From: Bacillus infantis
Lineage (GTDB): Bacteria; Bacillota; Bacilli; Bacillales; Cytobacillaceae
Assembly (NCBI RefSeq): GCF_020171945.1
Contig: NZ_JAIVAP010000003.1
Coordinates: forward strand, 453,412 to 517,411
Length of the DNA: 64,000 nucleotides
Direction: 5' to 3'
The notes beneath the pieces were generated by a model. That model did no database searches and had not been told where the DNA came from. It saw nothing but the letters and a program-made list of their open reading frames with translations. This document shows positions 7,113 through 16,032 of the stretch, piece after piece (positions within the stretch are counted from its first letter, which is position 1; each line of letters starts with the position of its first letter). The position numbers were made by a program, and so were the translations under genes.

Positions 7113-8798
7113 ATGAAACAACCTTGGTGGAAAAAAGCGACAGTATATCAAATCTATCCGAAAAGCTTTAATGATACAACCGGCAGCGGTGTTGGCGACC
7201 TGCAGGGCATCATTGAAAAGCTCGATTATTTAAAGGAACTTGGCATTGATGTCATCTGGCTTACGCCGATCTACCGTTCTCCCCAGCGGGATAACGGCTA
7301 TGATATCAGTGATTACTTCAGCATCCATGAAGAATATGGAACTATGGAGGAATTCGATTCACTGCTTAATGAAGCACACAGCAGAGGGATCAAGGTCATC
7401 ATGGATATTGTAGTAAACCATACCTCCACAGATCATCACTGGTTCCAGGAGGCCAGAAAATCAAAAGATAGTCCTTATCGGGATTTTTACATCTGGAAGG
7501 ACGCAAAAGAGGATGGAAGCGCCCCGACTAACTGGGAATCCAAGTTCGGCGGTAATGCATGGGAGCTTGATGAGAAGACCGGCCAGTATTATCTCCATCT
7601 ATTTGACGTTACCCAGGCAGATCTTAATTGGGAAAATGAAAAGCTCCGCCAGGAAGTATATAGTATGATGGACTACTGGTTTGACAAAGGAGTAGACGGG
7701 TTCCGCCTGGATGTCATCAACTTGATATCCAAAGATCAGCGGTTCCCGGATGATGACGGATCGGTCCCGCCGGGAGACGGCAGAAAGTTTTATACTGATG
7801 GGCCGAGAGTACATGAATACATGCATGAAATGAACCAGGAGGTATTTTCAAAGCATGACAGCATGACTGTAGGAGAGATGTCTTCTACAAGCATCGGCCA
7901 TTGCGTTAAATATTCTAATCCGGAGCGGGAAGAGCTGAGCATGACGTTCAACTTCCATCACTTGAAGGTAGACTACCCTGGCGGCGAAAAATGGGCGCTT
8001 GCAGACTTCAATTTTCTGGCTCTGAAGGAGATCTTGTCAAAATGGCAGGTGGAAATGCACAAAGGCGGCGGCTGGAATGCCCTGTTCTGGTGCAATCATG
8101 ACCAGCCCCGAATTGTTTCGAGGTACGGAGATGATGGGGAATACCACAATAAATCAGCCAAGATGCTTGCCTCTGCCATCCATATGATGCAAGGCACCCC
8201 TTATATTTATCAAGGTGAAGAGTTTGGGATGACCAACCCTTATTTTGAAAAAATCAGCCAATACCGGGATGTTGAATCCTTGAACATTTTTGAAATCAAG
8301 AAGAAGGAAGGCATGCCTGAGGAAGAAATCCTTAAGATCCTCCAAAGCAAATCAAGAGATAATTCGAGGACGCCTGTCCAATGGAATGACAGCAGAAATG
8401 CCGGCTTTACAGATGGAACTCCATGGATCGGCATCTCCGGCAATTATCAGGAAATAAATGCAGAAAATGCGGTGAAAGATCCATATTCAATTTTTCATCA
8501 CTATAAAAGGCTGATTGCCCTCCGCAAAGAATATGATATCGTCACTTACGGGAATTATGAGCTTCTTCTGGAAGATCATTCTGAGATTTTTGCATACCTC
8601 CGGAATGGGGAGGACGAAAAGCTCCTTGTCATTAATAACTTTTATGGAAGAGAAACGGTCTTTAATCTTCCTGACAGCAAGATTGCCGATGAATTCAATG
8701 CAGAGCTCTTGCTTTCGAACTATGAAGAAGGACCGGCTGACATCAGGGAAATCACCTTAAGGCCATATGAATCGCTCATTTTCCATTTGACTAAATAA
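7113..8798 (+). CDS. treA: Trehalose-6-phosphate hydrolase (alpha,alpha-phosphotrehalase)
   Basis: 561 residues, the same length as B. subtilis TreA as I remember it, with extended identity (SKDQRFPDDDG, TVGEMSSTS, FHHLKVDYPGGEKWAL, FWCNHDQPR). GH13 catalytic residues are Asp200 (GFRLDV), Glu255 (TVGEM) and Asp330 (CNHDQ). It splits trehalose-6-phosphate into glucose and glucose-6-phosphate. I place the start at ATG 7113, preceded by AGGTGG; a TTG-initiated extension would add 17 basic residues not found in the family. It follows the GH13 paralogue by 37 nt. The usual third gene treR is absent; a terminator and a convergent gene follow. Confidence 0.94.
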   Translation: MKQPWWKKATVYQIYPKSFNDTTGSGVGDLQGIIEKLDYLKELGIDVIWLTPIYRSPQRDNGYDISDYFSIHEEYGTMEEFDSLLNEAHSRGIKVIMDIVVNHTSTDHHWFQEARKSKDSPYRDFYIWKDAKEDGSAPTNWESKFGGNAWELDEKTGQYYLHLFDVTQADLNWENEKLRQEVYSMMDYWFDKGVDGFRLDVINLISKDQRFPDDDGSVPPGDGRKFYTDGPRVHEYMHEMNQEVFSKHDSMTVGEMSSTSIGHCVKYSNPEREELSMTFNFHHLKVDYPGGEKWALADFNFLALKEILSKWQVEMHKGGGWNALFWCNHDQPRIVSRYGDDGEYHNKSAKMLASAIHMMQGTPYIYQGEEFGMTNPYFEKISQYRDVESLNIFEIKKKEGMPEEEILKILQSKSRDNSRTPVQWNDSRNAGFTDGTPWIGISGNYQEINAENAVKDPYSIFHHYKRLIALRKEYDIVTYGNYELLLEDHSEIFAYLRNGEDEKLLVINNFYGRETVFNLPDSKIADEFNAELLLSNYEEGPADIREITLRPYESLIFHLTK

Positions 8799-8832
8799 GG
8801 GAAAAGACAGGCTGCCGGCCTGTCTTTTTCCC
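8799..8832. terminator. Bidirectional terminator between treA and the nucleoside transporter
   Basis: AAAAGACAGGC (8802-8812) pairs with GCCTGTCTTTT (8818-8828), with T-rich flanks in both directions, between convergent genes. Confidence 0.9.
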
Positions 8833-8835
8833 GTT

Positions 8836-10053
8836 CTAGAAAAGCATCCCTGCAATGGCAGCGCTGAGGAGCGATGCGAGTGCTCCTGCAATGACGGATC
8901 TAATCCCAAGCCTTGCGATATCTGCCCGTCGATTCGGAGCAAGGTTTCCCAGGCCGCCAAGCAGTATGGCAAGGGATGAAATATTGGCAAATCCGCAGAG
9001 AGCAAAACTGATGATGGCAACGGTCTTATCCGTCAGCTCCGGGATTTCCGGGGCGAAGGAGGAATAGGCAACAAATTCATTCAGAATCAGCTTTTGTCCG
9101 ATAAAGTTTCCTGCCTCCACAGCCTCTGCCCAGGGGACCCCGATAGCAAAAGCAAGCGGGGAGAATATATAGCCGAGAATGAGCTGAAGTGTCAGATCCC
9201 CAAATCCGAACCAGCTGCCGATCCAGCCAAGCAAGCCATTCAGCAGTGCAACGAGCGCGATGAACGCGAGAAGCATGGCACCGATATTGAGCGCCAGCTG
9301 CAGGCCGACACTGGCGCCTTTTGCGGCTGCATCAATAACATTTGTCGAATCGCTGTCATTTTCCATTTCCAATTCTTTTGGCTCTTCCTTCTGCTCTGTT
9401 TCCGGAAAAATGATCTTAGCCATGATCAGCCCTGCCGGAGCAGCCATGAAACTGGCGGCGAGAAGGTATTCAAGCGGGACGCCCAAAAGAGAATAGCCGA
9501 CCAGGACAGATCCTGCTACAGAAGCAAGCCCTCCTGTCATGACGGCAAACAGTTCAGAATTTGTCATTTGGCCGATATAAGGCCGGATAACTAGGGGAGC
9601 CTCTGTCTGTCCTACAAAAATATTTGCCGCCGCCGACATGGATTCCGCCTTTCGGGTGCCGAGAAGCCAGGACAAACCCCCGCCAAGGATTTTGATGATG
9701 AACTGCATGATCCTCAAGTAGTACAGAACAGATATAAGCGCCGAGAAGAAGATGACAATCGGCAATACCTGAAAAGCGAAAACATATGTAACACCGGATC
9801 CTTCAGCAAAGAGTCCGCCAAATAAAAAGTTTATTCCTTCGTTGGCATAATTGATGATGTTGTTGACTCCCATAGTCAGCCAGTTCAGCGCCTTGCGCCC
9901 TGCTTCCCATTTGAGGACAGCAAAAGCGAACAGGATCTGGATGGCCAGGCCTCCCAGGATTGTACGCGGATTGATTGCCCGCCTGTTGTTGGAAAGCAGC
10001 AAAGCGATGACCAGTACGGTCAATATTCCGGCAATTCCCCAGATAAAATTCAT
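8836..10053 (-). CDS. CNT-family nucleoside transporter (NupC/YutK-like)
   Basis: 405 residues with about ten hydrophobic segments and the concentrative nucleoside transporter signatures [33 protein letters not shown] and [18 protein letters not shown]. It should co-import nucleosides with cations. I set the start at ATG 10053 ([10 protein letters not shown]) with GGAG 7 nt upstream; the open frame extends 31 codons further but that stretch is not membrane-like. The size is closer to B. subtilis YutK than NupC. It is transcribed alone, after the terminator of the upstream hydrolase. Which nucleosides it takes is unknown. Confidence 0.9.
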   Translation of the reverse strand: MNFIWGIAGILTVLVIALLLSNNRRAINPRTILGGLAIQILFAFAVLKWEAGRKALNWLTMGVNNIINYANEGINFLFGGLFAEGSGVTYVFAFQVLPIVIFFSALISVLYYLRIMQFIIKILGGGLSWLLGTRKAESMSAAANIFVGQTEAPLVIRPYIGQMTNSELFAVMTGGLASVAGSVLVGYSLLGVPLEYLLAASFMAAPAGLIMAKIIFPETEQKEEPKELEMENDSDSTNVIDAAAKGASVGLQLALNIGAMLLAFIALVALLNGLLGWIGSWFGFGDLTLQLILGYIFSPLAFAIGVPWAEAVEAGNFIGQKLILNEFVAYSSFAPEIPELTDKTVAIISFALCGFANISSLAILLGGLGNLAPNRRADIARLGIRSVIAGALASLLSAAIAGMLF

Positions 10054-10112
10054 AATAGCACTCCATTCTATGTTAATAGACGAATCCAATTTAGTGCTAT
10101 TTTGCCCGACAA

Positions 10113-10154
10113 TAAAAAAAGTATGGGCTCTATTTTCTCTGCCCATACTTTTTT
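10113..10154 (-). terminator. Terminator after the membrane hydrolase gene
   Basis: AAAAAAAGTATGGGC pairs with GCCCATACTTTTTT around a 13-nt loop, with a T run on either side. It ends the 10157-11038 gene on the minus strand. Confidence 0.88.
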
Positions 10155-10156
10155 GC

Positions 10157-11038
10157 CTATTGTCCTGCTTCTTTTTTTATCGCTTCAAATAAAAAGGATT
10201 GGCCATTAATGTAGAATCGGGGATCGTAAAGCCCCAGCTGTTCGTCATCATCTACTATCACAACAAATGGAGACCATTCGTAAAGAGTCTTTGCTTTCGG
10301 GTTTTCTTGGAAAAGCCTGTCCATGTCTGCATCCTCCGCAGATTGGAGTGTATAAGTTTTTTCCCTGCCGGTGAAGACTCCATCTTTATAAATGGAGACC
10401 TCAGGGCCATTTTTCGCAATAACAGTAAAATGCCATGGCACAAAATCGGCTGAGAGGGCAACCTCGCTGTATTCGCTGCTGTATTCCTCATAAAGTATAT
10501 ACCCCTGGATGCTTTGGCTGGCCAGATGAAGGAGCATCAGCACCCATGCCGCCCTGAAATAAATATGCTTCCTCCATCTTTTTCTTTTCCGGACAGAGAG
10601 GAGAAAAGCTGCAAGCATGATTGCCCAAAAGACAAGATCTACAATCGGGATGGTTCCGAATGTGATCCTTCTGTCAGAAAAAGGTTCAAGGTAACCGGTT
10701 CCCCATGCATTGAACAGGTCACTCGTATCATGGATAATGACGGCAATCCAGCTTAAGAAAAAGAGTTTGGGATCTTTTGTCATGAAAACCCAGCGGCATG
10801 CCATGTAAATCAGCAGGGCCCATAGCGGCGTAAGGAAAACAGAATGAGTGATGCCCCGGTGCCACATCTGATAGAGTCCCTGTGTATCCCATAGCTGTGA
10901 GATCACATCGATATCAGGTATTTGGCTCGCCGCAACAGCAGCTGTCAAATAGGCGGCCTTTTCTTTTTTCTCAAGCAGGCCTTTATCAACTGAAGCATAA
11001 AGGGCAAGCCCGAATAATGTATGTGTAATGGTATCCAT
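10157..11038 (-). CDS. Metal-dependent membrane hydrolase, YdjM/YfhP family
   Basis: 293 residues starting [16 protein letters not shown]. Features of the YdjM/YfhP (formerly DUF457, LexA-binding inner membrane hydrolase) family are the N-terminal THTLFG, PDIDVIS and [13 protein letters not shown] motifs, whose His and Asp residues are the presumed metal ligands, and four or so transmembrane segments in the first 180 residues. A soluble C-terminal part (about 200-290) ends inside the terminator region. Molecular function is not established. The ATG at 11038 lies in a divergent arrangement with prfC. Confidence 0.82.
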   Translation of the reverse strand: MDTITHTLFGLALYASVDKGLLEKKEKAAYLTAAVAASQIPDIDVISQLWDTQGLYQMWHRGITHSVFLTPLWALLIYMACRWVFMTKDPKLFFLSWIAVIIHDTSDLFNAWGTGYLEPFSDRRITFGTIPIVDLVFWAIMLAAFLLSVRKRKRWRKHIYFRAAWVLMLLHLASQSIQGYILYEEYSSEYSEVALSADFVPWHFTVIAKNGPEVSIYKDGVFTGREKTYTLQSAEDADMDRLFQENPKAKTLYEWSPFVVIVDDDEQLGLYDPRFYINGQSFLFEAIKKEAGQ

Positions 11039-11231
11039 TTTTCCCCCGTTCCTGTCCTGGCTGTCTGAAGCCCAGCCTGGCAGTTTGTGCTTTTAATAAA
11101 TCGTAGCAAAATTTGTTCAGAAGAGCCATTCTGAATGCTGGAAGTTGATTTCACTGATTGCAAACTTTCCTGCAGGAAGATAAGATAGATGTTATGATAA
11201 TAAACGAAGTTAATTAAGAGAGGAATACAAC

Positions 11232-12809
11232 ATGTCTAACAATTTTTTAGATGAAGTTCTTTCACGGCGCACGTTTGCGATCATTTCCCACCCGGATGCC
11301 GGAAAGACTACGTTAACAGAAAAGCTGCTCCTGTTTGGCGGAGCGATACGCGATGCCGGTACCGTTAAAGGAAAGAAAACCGGCAAATTTGCCACGAGCG
11401 ACTGGATGGAAATCGAAAAGCAGCGCGGCATCTCCGTTACATCAAGTGTTATGCAATTTGACTATAAAGGCGCCCGTGTAAACATTCTGGATACACCGGG
11501 GCACCAGGATTTCAGTGAAGACACCTATCGTACCCTGACTGCGGTTGACAGTGCAGTCATGATTATCGATTCGGCCAAAGGTATAGAAGCCCAGACATTG
11601 AAACTGTTCAAGGTCTGCCGGATGAGGGGCATACCGATCTTCACATTCATGAACAAGCTGGACCGCCAGGGGAAAAGCCCATTGGAGCTTCTTGCCGAGC
11701 TGGAAGAAGTTATGGAAATCGAATCATATCCGATGAATTGGCCGATCGGGATGGGCAAGGAATTCCTCGGCATCTATGACCGCCATCATAACCGGATTGA
11801 ACAGTTCCGTGTAGATGATTCCGAGCGTTTCCTCGATCTGAATGAAGATGGGGAAATAGATGGGGACCACCCTATGAAGCAGTCTTCCCTGTACGACCAG
11901 ACGCTTGAGGAAATCATGCTCCTGAATGAAGCTGGAAATGAATTCTCACGCGAAAAGGTGGCAAATGGGACACTGACGCCTGTTTTCTTCGGCAGTGCCC
12001 TGGCCAATTTCGGTGTACAGACCTTCCTTGAATCTTATCTTGAATTTGCGCCGTCTCCACAGGCCCGCAATTCCACTGAAGGTAAAATCGATCCGCTTTC
12101 CGAGGATTTCTCTGGCTTTATCTTCAAGATTCAGGCAAACATGAATCCTGCCCACCGTGACCGGATAGCGTTCCTCAGGATCTGCTCCGGTAAATTCGAG
12201 CGCGGGATGACCATCAATATCCCTCGTACAGGCAAGCAGCTGAAGCTGAGCCAGTCGACACAATTCATGGCAGATGACCGCAGTACGGTCGATGAGGCAG
12301 TAAGCGGCGATATTATAGGCCTGTATGATCCGGGCCTCTATCAGATTGGAGATACCCTGACCGTTGGGAAAAACAAGTTCCAATATGAGAAGCTGCCTCA
12401 GTTCACTCCCGAGCTGTTTGTAAGGGTCACTGCAAAGAACGTGATGAAGCAGAAGCACTTCCATAAAGGGGTCCAGCAGCTCGTCCAGGAGGGCGCCATC
12501 CAGCTGTACAAGACAGTTAAAACAGATGAATACCTTCTTGGTGCAGTCGGGCAGCTTCAATTCGAAGTTTTTGAGCACCGCATGAAGAATGAGTACAATG
12601 CGGAAGTCAGGATGGAAGGGCAGGGAAGCAAGATTGCCCGCTGGATTGAGGGAGAAGTGGATGAGAGTCTATCAAGCTCCCGGAGCCTTCTGGTAACTGA
12701 CCGTTATGATAAAAAAGTATTCTTATTTGAAAATGATTTTGCCCTGAGATGGTTCCAGGACAAAAACCCGGATGTAAAACTTTATAATCCGATGGACATG
12801 GAACAATAA
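11232..12809 (+). CDS. prfC: Peptide chain release factor 3
   Basis: 525 residues. GTPase motifs are [10 protein letters not shown] (19-28), [11 protein letters not shown] (about 84-94) and NKLDRQ (about 141). They are followed by the beta-barrel domain and the RF3 C-terminal domain. The segment [14 protein letters not shown] distinguishes it from EF-G, EF-Tu and tetracycline ribosomal protection proteins. RF3 recycles RF1/RF2 from ribosomes after peptide release. AGAGAGGAA precedes the ATG. It is monocistronic with a strong terminator. RF3 is patchily distributed in Bacillaceae; I believe B. subtilis lacks it. Confidence 0.96.
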   Translation: MSNNFLDEVLSRRTFAIISHPDAGKTTLTEKLLLFGGAIRDAGTVKGKKTGKFATSDWMEIEKQRGISVTSSVMQFDYKGARVNILDTPGHQDFSEDTYRTLTAVDSAVMIIDSAKGIEAQTLKLFKVCRMRGIPIFTFMNKLDRQGKSPLELLAELEEVMEIESYPMNWPIGMGKEFLGIYDRHHNRIEQFRVDDSERFLDLNEDGEIDGDHPMKQSSLYDQTLEEIMLLNEAGNEFSREKVANGTLTPVFFGSALANFGVQTFLESYLEFAPSPQARNSTEGKIDPLSEDFSGFIFKIQANMNPAHRDRIAFLRICSGKFERGMTINIPRTGKQLKLSQSTQFMADDRSTVDEAVSGDIIGLYDPGLYQIGDTLTVGKNKFQYEKLPQFTPELFVRVTAKNVMKQKHFHKGVQQLVQEGAIQLYKTVKTDEYLLGAVGQLQFEVFEHRMKNEYNAEVRMEGQGSKIARWIEGEVDESLSSSRSLLVTDRYDKKVFLFENDFALRWFQDKNPDVKLYNPMDMEQ

Positions 12810-12819
12810 GATGTAGAAA

Positions 12820-12848
12820 GCGATTCCTGTACAGGAATCGTTTTTTTT
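12820..12848 (+). terminator. Terminator after prfC
   Basis: CGATTCCTGTACAGGAATCG is a perfect palindrome followed by eight T. Confidence 0.93.
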
Positions 12849-12882
12849 GCTCTTTTCTAGGTGGAAAGGACTAGCATATGAA

Positions 12883-12911
12883 GTGACGAAATTGTATTAG
12901 TTTGCTAAAAT
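12883..12911 (+). promoter_or_regulatory. Candidate promoter for the EAL gene
   Basis: GTGACG (12883-12888), a 17-nt spacer and TAAAAT (12906-12911). The predicted start near 12918 leaves just enough leader for a ribosome site (GAGGAAGAAGGG) before the conserved N-terminal reading frame. Confidence 0.4.
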
Positions 12912-12913
12912 AG

Positions 12914-13216
12914 GAAAAAAAGACGAGGAAGAAGGGATCTGCTATTCGACACCTATGCGCACAGTGCGGCCTGCCTTTCCAGCTGGCAGAAGAGGGCTTC
13001 CTCTTTCATCAGAACGAAAATGCAGGGCAAAAACAAGAGAGCTGGATTAAAGCTCCCTACCAAAGCCTTGATGAACTTGAAACAAAGCTAGAAGCCATAT
13101 GCAGGCAATTAGGGGAAAGAGCCAAAAAATTAAAAGCCGGCATTTCACAATATGGCACCAAGCCAGCACAGCTACTGAATGCATCTGAGCTTTTTTCCAG
13201 GGTCAGCCATCGGGAA
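12914..13216 (+). other. In-frame N-terminal extension of the EAL protein without canonical start codon
   Basis: After a stop at 12911-12913 the EAL frame stays open for 101 codons with no ATG, GTG or TTG. It encodes LCAQCGLPFQLAEEGFLFHQ, a CxxC element, then a hydrophilic helical region. A Shine-Dalgarno-like AAGGGA at 12932-12937 precedes an in-frame ATT at 12944. Either a rare ATT start, a frameshift near the 5' end, or a non-translated remnant explains this. Starting at 12944 would give 334 residues. Confidence 0.55.
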
Positions 13217-13948
13217 ATGGTCCATACCATCCAGCATGGCGAGTTCCACAGCTATCAGCAGCCGATCATAAACCTGAAAGAGGGCGACAGGATTTATGCT
13301 TTTGAATCTTTGCTGAGAACAGCAGGCCGCAATCAAATACCGCCTGGCGTCCTTTTCAAGACAGCCGAGGAAACAGGCCTGATGTCCATGCTTGACCAAA
13401 AGGCGAGGGAAGCGGCAATCAAAGCAAGAAAAAATATCATCCCGCCGGGCATCAAAAGCTTTATCAACTTCCTTCCTTCCACGATTTACAATCCGGATTT
13501 CTGTCTTCAGCATACTTTCCAGATTGTCGAGAAATATGAAATTGATCCGGCGGATCTTGTTTTTGAAGTAGTAGAGACAGAAAAAATCAGTGATGTCGAC
13601 CATTTAAAAAAGGTATTGAATACATATAAGAAAAGGGGTATGAAAGTGGCGCTGGATGATGTCGGGGCCGGTTTCTCAACCCTCGAAATGCTTGAAGCGC
13701 TCCAGCCCGACTATTTAAAAATAGACAGGAGCTTCATAGATCACTGCGACCAAAAGCCTGAAAGCCAGCAGTTCCTGTCCAAGGTCATGAATATTGCAGA
13801 CGGGCTTGGAATCATTGTCCTTGCAGAAGGAATTGAGAGGAAGGAAGAGCTGGAATTTTGCAGATCGATTGGCGCCGATCTTGCCCAAGGCTATTATATT
13901 GGGCGCCCAGCCAAGGATGTAGAGGCAGCCTTGCTTGTGAATTCTTAA
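13217..13948 (+). CDS. EAL-domain cyclic-di-GMP phosphodiesterase
   Basis: From the first canonical start (ATG 13217) this is 243 residues, essentially one EAL domain. Catalytic motifs are present: ESLLR (the EAL signature with S for A), INFLPSTI, EVVETEKI, DDVGAGFSTL, KIDRSFI, AEGIE and QGYYIGRP. It is therefore probably an active enzyme hydrolysing c-di-GMP. No membrane segment is seen. The frame continues upstream with a plausible CxxC-containing N-terminal region, so this start may truncate the real protein. A weak promoter 5' of that region supports the longer form. Its stop codon overlaps the start of the next gene (TAATG), so the two are translationally coupled. Confidence 0.85.
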   Translation: MVHTIQHGEFHSYQQPIINLKEGDRIYAFESLLRTAGRNQIPPGVLFKTAEETGLMSMLDQKAREAAIKARKNIIPPGIKSFINFLPSTIYNPDFCLQHTFQIVEKYEIDPADLVFEVVETEKISDVDHLKKVLNTYKKRGMKVALDDVGAGFSTLEMLEALQPDYLKIDRSFIDHCDQKPESQQFLSKVMNIADGLGIIVLAEGIERKEELEFCRSIGADLAQGYYIGRPAKDVEAALLVNS

Positions 13949-14424
13949 TGAAGATCATCCGCATCGATCAGCTTAACAAAGAAAAGGCAGCAGCCTATTT
14001 TCAAGAAAACTGGGGCAGCCCGCAGATGGTCATTTCTACTGGCATATATCATTGTGATGAGCTCCCCGGATTCGCGGCCATAGACTGGAATAATAATATA
14101 GTTGGCCTTATCACTTTTGTAGACCGGCCGGGTGAACGGGAAATCATTTCCCTGGATGCAAGCATCGAAGGACAGGGTGCCGGATCAGGTCTGCTGAATG
14201 CCGCTGAAGCCGATGCAAAAGAAAAAGGCATCAGCAGAATGGCACTGATAACGACCAATGATAATTTGCATGCTTTGAGATTTTATCAGAAAAGGGGATA
14301 TCAGTTAACGAAAGTCCTTCGGAACGCCGTGGAAGAGGCGCGAAAAATAAAACCGGAGATTCCTTTATTAGGATATGATGGCATACCGATCAGGGATGAA
14401 CTGATTCTGGAGAAAGAAATCTAA
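13948..14424 (+). CDS. GNAT-family N-acetyltransferase
   Basis: 158 residues with a GNAT fold. An acetyl-CoA-binding A motif resembles ISLDASIEGQGAGSGLLNAA (the Q/R-x-x-G-x-G/A element GQGAGSGL), followed by ITTNDNLHALRFYQKRGYQL, a typical C-terminal B motif. The ATG at 13948 shares one base with the EAL stop codon and has no strong ribosome site, so translation probably depends on coupling. Acceptor substrate is unknown. The pairing with a c-di-GMP phosphodiesterase is notable but does not reveal a function. Confidence 0.85.
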   Translation: MKIIRIDQLNKEKAAAYFQENWGSPQMVISTGIYHCDELPGFAAIDWNNNIVGLITFVDRPGEREIISLDASIEGQGAGSGLLNAAEADAKEKGISRMALITTNDNLHALRFYQKRGYQLTKVLRNAVEEARKIKPEIPLLGYDGIPIRDELILEKEI

Positions 14425-14431
14425 ATTTGTG

Positions 14432-14463
14432 GCAGGTCCTGAGGTCTTCAGGGCCTGTTTTTT
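14432..14463 (+). terminator. Terminator after the EAL-GNAT pair
   Basis: CAGGTCCTGA pairs with TCAGGGCCTG (one G-U) and is followed by six or seven T. Confidence 0.8.
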
Positions 14464-14581
14464 AGTGAAATGATAATTTTTGCTGTTAATTGGTGCTTTA
14501 TCTGAACGGATTGTATCCATAACGGTGTTTTACGGTGAGGGAGGCAGCCGCATTAAGGGGCTGTGTCAGCATGATTTTTCG

Positions 14582-14643
14582 TTTATTAGCAAATCGGGAT
14601 ATTAGCAACTTTTTCATTTTATTAGCAACTTTTCAATTTTATT
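14582..14643. repeat. Left part of a 20-bp TTATTAGCAACTTTTCAA tandem repeat
   Basis: Copies with the core AGCAAC(T/A) begin at 14588 (degenerate), 14604 and 14624, the last two exactly 20 nt apart. The series is cut after ATTTTATT at 14636-14643 by the IS element and resumes at 16033. Stops in all frames make coding unlikely. Confidence 0.85.
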
Positions 14644-14750
14644 GATGGTGTATAAAAGTATGTGTAAGACCTTTTTCTAGACAAATAAAAAAGGACAAAG
14701 TACCCTCTGAGTTATCACCACAATAACCTTAGGAGAGGAGCACTTTATCC

Positions 14751-15926
14751 ATGCCCCATTTTAACATAGACGACCTTGATTTTGCCAATATCCTTAAACT
14801 TTCTATGCAGGACCTCCTTAAAGAGAAAGCAGAAAATATTTTGCGTGAAGAGATAAAGAATGTCCTAGAAAATGAACCTGTCGGCGAAGAAAACTCCCGT
14901 AATGGGTACTATTCCCGGACTCTTGACACCATTTATGGCCGGATTGAGGATCTGGCAGTCCCCCGTGATCGTAAGGGCGATTTTACTACCCAAATGTTCG
15001 AACCCTACCAAAGACGTATGGTGGCCGTAGATGAACTCGTTGTCCAGCTCTATCAACATGGGGTTGGTGTTCGGCAGGTTGGGCTGATCATGAAAAGTCT
15101 GCTTGGTGAACAATATTCCCCAGGGACAATCTCCAATATCACTTCGGCTGTTATGGAGGACGTCATTAAATGGCAGAATCGGCCTCTAAAGAAACGTTAT
15201 TGTGCTTTGTTTCTTGATGCGCTATTCGTAAAAGTCCGCAGGGATACTGTAGGCAAAGAGGCTGTTTATATCGTTTTGGGTATTACTCCAGAAGGACATC
15301 GGGAAATCCTTGGATTTTATGTGGGTGGAGTGGAATCATCCAACGGCTGGCAGGAAATCCTTCTGGATTTGCGTAAAAGAGGCGTCCAGGAAGTGTTAGT
15401 TGGCGTATTTGACGGACTTCCAGGTCTTGAAGATGCCTTTAAATCCATTTTTCCAAAGGCTGATGTTCAACGCTGCGTTGTTCATAAGGTACGTTCCACC
15501 ATGAATAAAGCACGAAAAAAGGACCAGGCAGAGCTAAGCTTGGATTTAAAAAGAGTATACACTTCAAGCACATTCGAAGAAGCAGAAAAAGTGTTGAAAG
15601 AGCTTAAGGAGAAATGGAAAAAGACGTATAGCCGGGAACTGGCTTCATGGGAAGAGGACCTCCCAGTCCTCCTAACTTTTTTACACTACCCTGAAGAAAT
15701 ACGAAAATATATATACACGACAAACCTAATTGAGCGTACCAATAAGGAAGTGCGTAAGAGGTTAAAGACTATGAACAGCTTACCTAATATTGAAGCAGCC
15801 GAGAAGATTATATACCTTACTTCTATCGATTATAATGAGCGATGGGCAAGAAGGAAGCTGGGTGGGTTTGGCTTGGCCTATGAAACAATATTGAATATGT
15901 TTGATAAGCGATATCCAAAGTCGTAA
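14751..15926 (+). CDS. IS256-family transposase
   Basis: 391 residues, full length. The DDE triad is Asp156 (LFLDALFVKV), Asp221 (GVFDGLPGL) and Glu328 (TTNLIERTNKEVRKR). The family C/H motif is at Cys242/His245 (RCVVHK) and the mutator-type signature lies around residues 220-250. AGGAGAGGAG precedes the ATG. No frameshift or internal stop is seen, so the element may be active. The coding sequence occupies most of the IS; the remaining 3' part carries a perfect palindrome. Confidence 0.95.
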   Translation: MPHFNIDDLDFANILKLSMQDLLKEKAENILREEIKNVLENEPVGEENSRNGYYSRTLDTIYGRIEDLAVPRDRKGDFTTQMFEPYQRRMVAVDELVVQLYQHGVGVRQVGLIMKSLLGEQYSPGTISNITSAVMEDVIKWQNRPLKKRYCALFLDALFVKVRRDTVGKEAVYIVLGITPEGHREILGFYVGGVESSNGWQEILLDLRKRGVQEVLVGVFDGLPGLEDAFKSIFPKADVQRCVVHKVRSTMNKARKKDQAELSLDLKRVYTSSTFEEAEKVLKELKEKWKKTYSRELASWEEDLPVLLTFLHYPEEIRKYIYTTNLIERTNKEVRKRLKTMNSLPNIEAAEKIIYLTSIDYNERWARRKLGGFGLAYETILNMFDKRYPKS

Positions 15927-15938
15927 AAAGCATAGTCA

Positions 15939-15970
15939 GGGAGTCAGGCAGCCTAGGCTGCCTGACTCCC
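15939..15970. repeat. Perfect 32-bp palindrome at the 3' end of the IS
   Basis: GGGAGTCAGGCAGCCT and its reverse complement abut with no loop. It lies 13 nt after the transposase stop. No T run follows. It could act as an RNA hairpin ending transposase transcripts. Confidence 0.85.
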
Positions 15971-16032
15971 CCTAAACTAAATAACGATAACTCATGAAGT
16001 GCGTATGCTTACACATAATTCTTGACGGAACC

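Larger units (their letters stand above)
14644..16032 (+). mobile_element. IS256-family insertion sequence with 8-bp target duplication
   Basis: About 1389 bp with a single full-length transposase. Imperfect terminal inverted repeats are GATGGTGTATAAAAGTATG... on the left and, read inward from the right end, GGTTCCGTCAAGAATTATG.... Both share TATGTGTAAG 15 nt from the tip. ATTTTATT flanks both ends (14636-14643 and 16033-16040), an 8-bp duplication typical of IS256. Removing the element with one copy restores a perfect 20-bp repeat phase, which supports these ends. Confidence 0.87.

Noticed and set aside
9094-9594. Plus-strand 166-codon ORF within the nucleoside transporter
   Set aside because: Antisense to a clear CNT transporter with intact motifs. 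No ribosome site or family match.
11100-11231. Promoter for prfC
   Set aside because: TATGAT and GATAAT are present near 11191-11200 but no acceptable -35 lies 16-18 nt upstream, so none is annotated.
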